In this document: positions 1-5,333 of the stretch, piece by piece
How the letters are laid out: every line of letters begins with the position of its first letter
Position numbering within the stretch: the stretch's first letter is position 1
Made by a program: the position numbers and the translations under genes
Notes under the pieces: model-generated
Told to the model about the DNA's origin: nothing
The model's input: only the letters and a program-made list of their open reading frames with translations
Database searches by the model: none
Assembly (NCBI GenBank): GCA_013140935.1
Contig: JABFSD010000132.1
Coordinates: 1-7,964 of the forward strand
DNA length: 7,964 bases
Direction: 5' to 3'
DNA from: Acidobacteriota bacterium
GTDB taxonomy: Bacteria > Acidobacteriota > Blastocatellia > RBC074

Positions 1-2
1 TT

Positions 3-1133
3 CGTTACAACGACGTATTCGGCGCGGGCTGGCATTTCGCTTCGCCCGAACTCGCCGCAGCGCGCGATCCACAAGTGATGAAACCTGAATTCAAAGGCTT
101 CGATTTGTTGAACGTGCGTTACAGCGAATGGTTTGCGGCTTCGTTGCCTTCGAGCATCCGTTACGGCGAAGCGCGTTTCGCCGCACAAGACACCGGCGTC
201 ATCGTGCCACCGCGCCAAACGCAAACGCTGCACGCACACGCCCTGCCCGCCAATCGCCTCACGCTCGTAACCATTCTGGTCAACGCCGCCGCCCGCAAAA
301 CCGGCGAGCCATTCGCACGCATGAAACTCTTTCGCGCTGACGATTCCGCTATCGAACGCACGCTGCAAGTCGGCCTAGACAGCGCAGACTTTTCGTTCGG
401 ACACAAAGACGCCAACATCCGACATCAGTCCGCGCAACTCTTCGACATATTGCCCGGCAACGCCGCTCATCGTTTCTGGATGCAACACTCTTTTGATACG
501 ACGATGATTGATCGGCTCGAAATCGAAAACCTGACCGAAGACGTGACGATCTATCTCACGCGCGCTTCGCTTTACGACGAGTCAAAAGCCGCCATACAAG
601 CCCTCGCGCCGCGCCTGCCCGACTGGCGCAAGGTTTACGATCACGACGGCGTGCAGCTTTACGAAAACCCGCGCGTGCTGCCCCGCGTCTGGCTCACCGA
701 CCGCGTACGCCACGTCACGCCCGCCGAGGCCTTGCAAGCCGTGCGCGGCGCAATCTCCTTTGACCCGCGCGCCGAAACTTTGTTGGAAAGAGACGCTACG
801 CCCGCCTTTGATGAACGCTTTCAGCAAAGGCCGCAAGCGCGCATTACCAACTATTCCGCTCATCGCCTCACGATTGAAACCGAAGCCGATGCCAATGCCC
901 TGCTCACCATCAGCGAACGTTACGCATCAGGCTGGCGCGCGACGATTGACGGACAAACCACGCCCGTATTGTTAGCGAATTATTTTTTGCGCGGGATTTA
1001 TGTGCCCAAAGGAAAGCACCGCATCGAGATGCACTATGCCGCACCGGCTGCGTGGCGCGGCTTATGGATTAGTCTTTCGGCTGCCTTGATTTTCGGAATC
1101 CTGTTACGGCTCGCACGCAAACGAGCCTGGTGA
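3..1133 (+). CDS. YfhO-family membrane protein, C-terminal part (5' end outside window)
   Basis: The reading frame is open to the left edge (first full codon at 3), so the GTG at 75 is unlikely to be the start; 376 residues are visible. The family (YfhO, GT-C-like polytopic proteins, linked in Bacillus to glycosylation of cell-envelope polymers) has an N-terminal multi-membrane domain, which here would lie outside the window, and a C-terminal extracytoplasmic part. The signs are the DLLNVRY motif (visible residues 34-40), matching the 'DLLGVRY' signature, and near the end YASGWRATIDG (307-317) followed by a sentence-like block of ANYFLRGIYVPKGKHRIEMHY, which resembles the family's 'YPGW.A.vDG....anyafRav.vpaG.H.v.f.Y' ending (motif recalled, not searched). 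A single hydrophobic segment at about 353-371 and a basic tail (RKRAW) close the protein. The gene ends 17 nt before the convergent Uma2 gene. The family call is fairly firm; the substrate is unknown. Confidence 0.72.
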   Translation, partial: RYNDVFGAGWHFASPELAAARDPQVMKPEFKGFDLLNVRYSEWFAASLPSSIRYGEARFAAQDTGVIVPPRQTQTLHAHALPANRLTLVTILVNAAARKTGEPFARMKLFRADDSAIERTLQVGLDSADFSFGHKDANIRHQSAQLFDILPGNAAHRFWMQHSFDTTMIDRLEIENLTEDVTIYLTRASLYDESKAAIQALAPRLPDWRKVYDHDGVQLYENPRVLPRVWLTDRVRHVTPAEALQAVRGAISFDPRAETLLERDATPAFDERFQQRPQARITNYSAHRLTIETEADANALLTISERYASGWRATIDGQTTPVLLANYFLRGIYVPKGKHRIEMHYAAPAAWRGLWISLSAALIFGILLRLARKRAW

Positions 1134-1150
1134 TGAAACGGCTGAGGCGA

Positions 1151-2026
1151 TCAAATCTGATCGGGATCAACTCCTAGTGCGCGCAGCTTTTCTGCCAATA
1201 AGGCTGCACGCTGTTGTACGGCTTCCCTTTCGGATTTTTCACGCTCGGCGCGTTCGTGGGCTTGCTCGGCGCGTTCGTGGGCTTGCTCGGCGCGTTCGTG
1301 GGCTTGCTCGGCGCGTTCGTACTCTTGTTGGGCGTGTATGCGTTCTTGTTGCACACGTTCTGCCGCCGTGGGAATCAAGTTACCCTGCCGGTCGTACCAA
1401 CGCAGCCACTGTCGCGTTTCGCCTAGCCATGAGCCGTGCCACAAACCCAGCCACAGTTCAGCTTCTTCGATCCAAAAGCGTCCGTCCGTCGGTTCGACTT
1501 TTTGATAACGCGAGCCATTGAGCGTGAAAATTTGCCAGTCGTCATTGCGGCGATCAAAAGTCACGTAATAAGGCACACCTACCCATTGTTCATAAACATC
1601 CCACTTGGTCGGTGAACCGTCTACGTCACGCAAGCGCGTACCTAAATCATCCTTCCGCGTGCTGGGCGAAAGCAACTCCACCACGACCAGCGGTATGACG
1701 TTTTCCTGCCACATCACGTAACTCAACCGCATGCCCGGATGTTTCTCTTGGGGCAATCCGACCACGGCGAACCAGTCAGGGCGTTTGTGCCATTTGAAAT
1801 GCTTTACGTCGTAATAAAGGTTCATATCAACGGCGGAAAAAACTTCTTCCGGCTGAAAACCGGGAGGCTTGAAAGTTTCGTCAAGCAGGCGTCCCTGCCA
1901 TTCGTGAAAGAGGTCTGGCATACCGGGTTGTCCTATCTCCTCTTCAGGCAAATCGTACATGGTGGGCAACGCCGTGCTGGGCGGCGCAGGATATTCGAGT
2001 TCCATTACGCGTAAAGGAGTCGCCAT
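1151..2026 (-). CDS. Uma2-family (PD-(D/E)XK fold) protein with coiled-coil tail
   Basis: This 291-aa protein belongs to the Uma2/DUF820 family, which has a restriction-endonuclease-like fold and mostly unknown biological role. Numbered from the chosen start, the putative active-site residues are P83-D84 (RPDWFAVVG), E117 in VVVELLSPSTR, and K141 in TKWDVYEQWVGVPYYV, in the order and spacing typical of the family. Residues about 222-285 form a charged, Ala/Glu/Arg-rich coiled coil containing a perfect heptad repeat (RAEQAHE), and the end LAEKLRALGVDPDQI is a common Uma2 terminus. An ATG at 2078-2080 would add 18 residues, but ATG 2024-2026 is preferred: GGAG (2037-2040) lies 10 nt upstream and homologues usually begin near here. 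The gene stands 99 nt downstream of the permease gene. Such genes are often multicopy in cyanobacteria and Acidobacteriota; no partner gene is visible. DNA cleavage is not shown by sequence alone. Confidence 0.85.
   Translation of the reverse strand: MATPLRVMELEYPAPPSTALPTMYDLPEEEIGQPGMPDLFHEWQGRLLDETFKPPGFQPEEVFSAVDMNLYYDVKHFKWHKRPDWFAVVGLPQEKHPGMRLSYVMWQENVIPLVVVELLSPSTRKDDLGTRLRDVDGSPTKWDVYEQWVGVPYYVTFDRRNDDWQIFTLNGSRYQKVEPTDGRFWIEEAELWLGLWHGSWLGETRQWLRWYDRQGNLIPTAAERVQQERIHAQQEYERAEQAHERAEQAHERAEQAHERAEREKSEREAVQQRAALLAEKLRALGVDPDQI
1243..1326. repeat. 21-bp in-frame tandem repeat in the Uma2 gene
   Basis: Three perfect direct copies of a 21-bp unit (plus strand gctcggcgcgttcgtgggct plus t) occupy 1243-1263, 1264-1284 and 1285-1305. 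A fourth at 1306-1326 differs at three adjacent bases (ggg to act). Since 21 bp equals 7 codons, the array encodes a heptad (RAEQAHE) on the minus strand, lengthening a predicted coiled coil without shifting the frame. Identical DNA copies imply recent duplication or slippage rather than old protein-level selection. Confidence 0.97.
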
Positions 2027-2072
2027 ACGTTTTGATCTCCAACTAATGATGAGCTTACGGCCACAGTGTAAG

Positions 2073-2112
2073 GCGCACACAAATCCGGCGGCAAATTCAG
2101 CAAGGTGTGCGC
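2073..2112. repeat. 8-bp inverted repeat upstream of Uma2 gene
   Basis: GCGCACAC at 2073-2080 and GTGTGCGC at 2105-2112 are perfect inverted copies, 24 nt apart, in the 99-nt gap between the permease stop and the Uma2 start. They could form a hairpin or be two half-sites. There is no run of T after either arm, so it does not look like an ordinary intrinsic terminator. The function is unknown. Confidence 0.45.
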
Positions 2113-2125
2113 TGACTCGTAACCT

Positions 2126-3235
2126 TCATTCGTAACCCAGAGCCTCAACCGGATCGAGTCGCGCCGCGCGCAGCGCCGGATAAAGCGCACCCAGCAAGCC
2201 ACTCAATAAACCGCCGACGCAGGTATACAACACATAACCCGTCTCAAGTTCGATCTTCCAGTTGAGCTTGTTCACCAAAAAGTAACGCGCCACGAGCGAT
2301 ACGGTTAAGCCCAACACGATGCCCAGCAGGCTGATGAGCAAAGCCTCTTTCTCGAACACCCACGCGATGCCCGCGCGCGAAAGGCCGAGGGCTTTGAGCA
2401 CACCGATTTGCCGCGTACGTTCCATCACGGACGAATACATCGTGAGCAAGATGACCAGCAGGCTGATGATGGTCGCCAGACCGGCTACGACGTTGAGGAA
2501 TACGTTAAGCGCGGTGAAGCCCGTCGCCATCAGTTGCGGAATGTCGCGCGCAAACAGCACGGTGAAATCAGGCACTTGCGCGACGATGCGTTGCGCGACT
2601 TCTTCCTGCTCCGCCGAATTCACGCACTTGACGTAAATCATCGAAGCCTTCCCTTTCGCGCCCAACGCCGCTTGCATCAATGCCAGCGGCACTTTGATGC
2701 GCGCTCCCATTTCGGGTTCGTAAATGCCTACGACGGTGAGTTCACGGTCTGACAGAGCTTTGATCTTATCGCCGACGTTGAGCTTTTTGTCGCGGGCTTC
2801 TTTGCTGTCAATGATGGCGACATTGCCTTCCGCAGGCAGCGGCTGGCCTTGCACGATGCGCAGCGTAGTCGCCGCCGCAAATTCGTCGTAATTGATCGCT
2901 TCGAGTTGGCGAATGCCCAAGCCACCGCTCGCGCCCATTTCGAGGTTCTGCCCAATCGGCACGGCGAAGGCTACGCCGGGCACGGCGCGCACCTTGCTGA
3001 TGACTTCATCAATCGGAATGTTCATATCCGCCGAAGTCAGCGAGATGCCCTGCCCGGCCTGACGCAACATAATTTCTACGCCGACGTTGGAACCGCGCCG
3101 CCCGACTTCACGCAACGCACCGCGCACCAGACCAACAGTGAGTACGACCAAAACGACGCCGAGGGCTACGCCAAACACGCTGGCGGCGGTGCGTCCCGGA
3201 TGATGCGATAAGTTTGAAGTGACGAGATTGTTCAT
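2126..3235 (-). CDS. ABC transporter permease, FtsX/MacB type
   Basis: The 369-aa protein has the FtsX/MacB permease layout: an N-terminal cytoplasmic arm (LVTSNLSHHPGRTA), one membrane segment (about 17-38), a large extracytoplasmic MacB-like domain (about 50-240), then three membrane segments (about 244-270, 298-318, 335-355). The fourth segment runs into YPALRAARLDPVEAL at the end, a family signature, and MERTRQIGVLKALG (271-284) is the coupling region that contacts the ATPase. Such permeases work with a LolD/MacB-type ATPase in lipoprotein, peptide or drug export or in mechanotransmission; the substrate is not predictable here. No ATPase gene flanks it. The open frame extends upstream through mazF, but ATG 3233-3235 is chosen because homologues start near MNNLV. 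It has no Shine-Dalgarno and starts 4 nt after the toxin stop, suggesting translational coupling. Confidence 0.85.
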   Translation of the reverse strand: MNNLVTSNLSHHPGRTAASVFGVALGVVLVVLTVGLVRGALREVGRRGSNVGVEIMLRQAGQGISLTSADMNIPIDEVISKVRAVPGVAFAVPIGQNLEMGASGGLGIRQLEAINYDEFAAATTLRIVQGQPLPAEGNVAIIDSKEARDKKLNVGDKIKALSDRELTVVGIYEPEMGARIKVPLALMQAALGAKGKASMIYVKCVNSAEQEEVAQRIVAQVPDFTVLFARDIPQLMATGFTALNVFLNVVAGLATIISLLVILLTMYSSVMERTRQIGVLKALGLSRAGIAWVFEKEALLISLLGIVLGLTVSLVARYFLVNKLNWKIELETGYVLYTCVGGLLSGLLGALYPALRAARLDPVEALGYE

Positions 3236-3239
3236 CGGG

Positions 3240-3569
3240 TTAGACGAGTGAGCGAACTTTATTGCGTACCGCTTCAACCACCACATGAGGCAAAGTGCAA
3301 AGATACGTCGCCTGACGCGCACGCCAATCAATGTTTTTGATTTGATCGGAAAGCACCACACCTCTCACGGCCAATCCCGGCGGGATGACCACTTCAAAAC
3401 GATAGCCTTTAGAGCGACAAGTAATGGGACAAACCACTGCCAAGTCGAGCAGATCGTTATAGGAGCGATCGGAAAGCACTATCGCAGGGCGATGCCCCGC
3501 TTGTTCGTGCCCCATTTGTGGATCGAAATGGATACAGACAACATCGCCGCGATCAGGAACGTAAGCCAT
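3240..3569 (-). CDS. mazF: MazF/PemK-type toxin, endoribonuclease
   Basis: This 109-aa protein closely resembles E. coli MazF (111 aa, recalled from memory): YVPDRGD at 3-9, FDPQMGHEQAGHRPAIVLS at 15-33, SKGYRFEV at 53-60, a GVVLSDQIK block at 70-78, and DWRARQAT at 80-87. The residues corresponding to the conserved active-site set, E22, R27 and a PIT threonine (T50), are present. Toxins of this family cleave single-stranded mRNA at short motifs and stop translation until neutralised by an antitoxin. A tryptophan usual in the 'GDVVW' stretch is cysteine (C12) here. The ATG abuts the antitoxin TAG directly, and GAGG at 3578-3581, inside the last antitoxin codons, serves as its Shine-Dalgarno (8 nt spacing). 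Antitoxin-first order and direct adjacency fit a toxin-antitoxin operon. Whether it is active is unknown, but no disabling change is visible. Confidence 0.93.
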   Translation of the reverse strand: MAYVPDRGDVVCIHFDPQMGHEQAGHRPAIVLSDRSYNDLLDLAVVCPITCRSKGYRFEVVIPPGLAVRGVVLSDQIKNIDWRARQATYLCTLPHVVVEAVRNKVRSLV

Positions 3570-3866
3570 CTACCACACCTCTTTTCCTACTGGCGGCCCC
3601 CAATCAATAAGCTCGTGGCGATGCTCCGGTTTGAAATCAGCGAGCAACTCCGCCAACGAATAACGCGCGGTCGGATCATATTGCGCAGCACGTTCCATGA
3701 TTTGACGGTCTTCTTCCGCCATCTGCGCGCGCATCGCTTCAACGGTGAGGGCGTCGTTCTCAGCCGTGTCGGTTTTCAGCGCATTCACAAAAACCGCGAC
3801 CTGCTCGACTTTCGCATCAGGCAGCGTCTCGATTTCACGAATCAATAATTCTTTAGCAAACGTCAT
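3570..3866 (-). CDS. Antitoxin with MazE-like C-terminal tail and helical N-terminus
   Basis: This 98-aa protein is the partner of the MazF toxin that follows it without a gap. Its last 30 residues (69-98: [10 protein letters not shown], then [12 protein letters not shown], then PPVGKEVW) match the E. coli MazE toxin-binding tail in length and pattern (recalled: FTLAELVNDI...IDWGEPKDKEVW). The first part is not AbrB/SpoVT-like: residues 1-33 ([12 protein letters not shown]... [11 protein letters not shown]) resemble the short helical DUF2281-type segment seen in other small antitoxin-like proteins, and 41-62 is a charged helix. Since the AbrB fold normally binds the operator, this protein may lack, or have a different, DNA-binding mode. 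The start is supported by a near-perfect Shine-Dalgarno AAGGAGGT (3870-3877). It lies 24 nt after menG, so it probably has no promoter of its own. The role is inferred from the tail and position. Confidence 0.85.
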   Translation of the reverse strand: MTFAKELLIREIETLPDAKVEQVAVFVNALKTDTAENDALTVEAMRAQMAEEDRQIMERAAQYDPTARYSLAELLADFKPEHRHELIDWGPPVGKEVW

Positions 3867-3869
3867 ACG

Positions 3870-3877
3870 ACCTCCTT
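3870..3877 (-). promoter_or_regulatory. Strong Shine-Dalgarno of the antitoxin gene
   Basis: The minus strand reads AAGGAGGT, fully complementary to the 16S rRNA tail, 3 nt before the antitoxin ATG (4 nt measured from GGAGG). It is the strongest ribosome-binding site in the window, stronger than the GAGG of the toxin, which suits a need for antitoxin excess. Confidence 0.8.
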
Positions 3878-3890
3878 GCCAATAGTTTAC

Positions 3891-4631
3891 CTACTTCGGT
3901 TTCGTACCCCAATTGATCGCCATAATGCCGCCCATAAATTGCTTGTAGCCGCAATCCACAAAGCCCGCCTGTTGCATCAATTCGACGACGCCGCGCTGCC
4001 CCGGATAGCGTTTGAGCGATTCGGGAATGTAGCGATAAACGTCTGCATCGCCGTGCAACGCCAGGCCCGTCAGCGAGCCGGTGACAATCAGATAATTGAT
4101 ATAAGCCCAGTCATAAAGTTTGAACGGCGGATGCCCGAAATCGAGCGAGAAGAAACGTCCGCCGGGTTTGAGTACGCGTTTGATTTCCTGCAACGCGCCG
4201 GGAATGTCGGGTACGTTGCGCAGCGCATAACCAGCCGTGACATGCTCGAACTCGGCGTTCTCATAAGGCATTTGCATGATGTCGGCCAAGTCGAAACGTA
4301 CGTTGTTGACGCCCATCTGCTCGCGCTTCTCGTTGGCGATTTTGATCATGCCGCTGGTGATGTCGAGCCCGACGGCGAACCCGCGCGGCAAACGCTCGGC
4401 TTCGGCAAAGGTGATGTCGCCCGTACCGCAGGCCAAATCCAACACGCGCTCGTGGCCTTGCAACTTGAGCATGTCCATCATCTGTATCTTCCAGCCGCCG
4501 TCCATGCCGAACGACAAAAAGCGCGTGATGAAATCGTACTTCGGTGAAATGATCTCGAACATCTGGGTGACGTAGCCTTGCTTCTTTTCTTTCGAGTTGA
4601 GATGTTCGATGAGGTTTAGTTTTTCAGCCAT
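3891..4631 (-). CDS. menG: Demethylmenaquinone/2-polyprenyl-benzoquinol C-methyltransferase
   Basis: This 246-aa protein is a class I S-adenosylmethionine methyltransferase of the MenG/UbiE family (E. coli UbiE: 251 aa), which methylates the quinone ring in the last step of menaquinone synthesis or a C-methylation of ubiquinone synthesis. In order it shows [21 protein letters not shown] (24-44), the family's substrate-side opening; SAM motif [11 protein letters not shown] (63-72); acidic D90 at the end of the second strand; D117 in ADIMQMPY; the signature GYALRNVPD (134-142); and RVLKPGGRF (152-160), followed by the usual closing [13 protein letters not shown]. Start ATG 4629-4631 has AAAGGA about 8 nt upstream. 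Neighbours do not include other quinone genes, so whether the quinone is mena- or ubiquinone cannot be read here; menaquinone is likelier if the host is Acidobacteriota-like (inference). The gene is intact. The downstream antitoxin begins 24 nt away. Confidence 0.93.
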   Translation of the reverse strand: MAEKLNLIEHLNSKEKKQGYVTQMFEIISPKYDFITRFLSFGMDGGWKIQMMDMLKLQGHERVLDLACGTGDITFAEAERLPRGFAVGLDITSGMIKIANEKREQMGVNNVRFDLADIMQMPYENAEFEHVTAGYALRNVPDIPGALQEIKRVLKPGGRFFSLDFGHPPFKLYDWAYINYLIVTGSLTGLALHGDADVYRYIPESLKRYPGQRGVVELMQQAGFVDCGYKQFMGGIMAINWGTKPK

Positions 4632-4682
4632 TGGTTCGTCCTTTATTCGGTTTTCATTTATCAGGGCATTTAAGTAGCGACG

Positions 4683-5300
4683 TTAAACGGCAACGTGCAA
4701 AGTATTGCGGGAAGCAGCGAGGAAGATGAAGTTAACTGCGCCAAAAAGCTCGCCTAAATCACCCACGGTATAACCTTCAAGATTGCTGGTGAAAGTATCG
4801 CCTGCCAATTTGCCGAACTTCCACAATTCGCCGTCGGTAACAATCCCGTAAACAGGCGTCACTGAGTCATTATTGATCTTTTGCGCAGCAAATAACTCAG
4901 CCAGACACTGTCCCCAACCTTGTTCAAAATCATTTTTCTTGGCTTCGACAATCACCACTAACGGCAAATCGAGTACGGTCTTTCCCAACGCCGACCGCGT
5001 AGCGATCATGTAATCAGGCGTGCCGTTCAGTTTGTCGTTGTAAGTTAATGCCTTTTGAATCCAGAAAGAATATTGCTCATGAAAACGCTTATAAACTTCC
5101 CGCAAAATCGGCGTGATAATCAAGTCCGTCCGCGAGGCTTCAGAGGTAAACACGTCAATGTTTTCGCGCGTAAATTCAAACTCCGTCAGAAAGTTCGGTG
5201 TCGGGTCAAGCTTCTCAGCAACAATGAAGTTTTCTTCCTGAAACTTGATGCCAAATTCTTTCTGCACTTGAGAGATATTCTTATAATCGCTGAAAGCCAT
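4683..5300 (-). CDS. Uncharacterised protein with PD-(D/E)XK nuclease signature
   Basis: I do not recognise a named family for this 205-aa protein. Residues 93-121 carry a PD-(D/E)XK pattern: GTPDYMIATRS with D96, then a hydrophobic strand and VVIVEAKK with E119 and K121, followed by a helix QGWGQCLAEL (127-136) with a Gln like that found in type I restriction HsdR N-terminal and related nucleases. Upstream, SRTDLIITPILREVYKRF (56-73) is a helix with conserved-looking acids. A second conserved-looking stretch is YGIVTDGELWKFGKL (151-165), typical of 'query the region, then read the state' proteins of this superfamily. No methyltransferase, helicase or specificity gene lies next to it. Base composition looks lower in GC than alaS flanks and menG, hinting at acquisition. 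ATG 5298-5300 has GAGG (5308-5311) 7 nt upstream. It lies 33 nt after alaS and 51 nt before menG. Nuclease activity is a hypothesis. Confidence 0.75.
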   Translation of the reverse strand: MAFSDYKNISQVQKEFGIKFQEENFIVAEKLDPTPNFLTEFEFTRENIDVFTSEASRTDLIITPILREVYKRFHEQYSFWIQKALTYNDKLNGTPDYMIATRSALGKTVLDLPLVVIVEAKKNDFEQGWGQCLAELFAAQKINNDSVTPVYGIVTDGELWKFGKLAGDTFTSNLEGYTVGDLGELFGAVNFIFLAASRNTLHVAV

Positions 5301-5333
5301 AATACATCCTCGTTACAACCTTTGTGTGATGCT

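Noticed and set aside
1148..1163. Small hairpin (CGATCA, 4-nt loop, TGATCG) over the Uma2 stop, considered as a bidirectional terminator
   Set aside because: The stem is only 6 bp and no T-run follows on either strand, so it is not supported as a terminator.
1243..1326. Possible CRISPR array
   Set aside because: The repeats are directly adjacent without spacers and lie in frame in a coding sequence.
1177..1521. Plus-strand reading frames with periodic peptides (RRVRGLA; another at 1214-1426 with GAFVGLL) through the 21-bp repeat
   Set aside because: Any 21-bp repeat gives a heptad in all frames. The minus-strand Uma2 frame has family motifs and a Shine-Dalgarno, so these are shadows.
3285..3848. 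187-aa plus-strand open frame opposite the toxin-antitoxin genes
   Set aside because: It overlaps two well-supported minus-strand genes entirely, shows no recognisable domain, and is explained by antisense of their codon use.
3876..4547. 223-aa plus-strand open frame opposite menG
   Set aside because: It mirrors menG, whose SAM-binding motifs are unmistakable; the antisense protein shows no family signature.
1151..5300. A restriction-modification or multi-gene defence island made from the Uma2 protein and the PD-(D/E)XK protein
   Set aside because: No methyltransferase for DNA, helicase or specificity subunit is present, and menG, the toxin pair and the permease separate the two; no functional link is shown.
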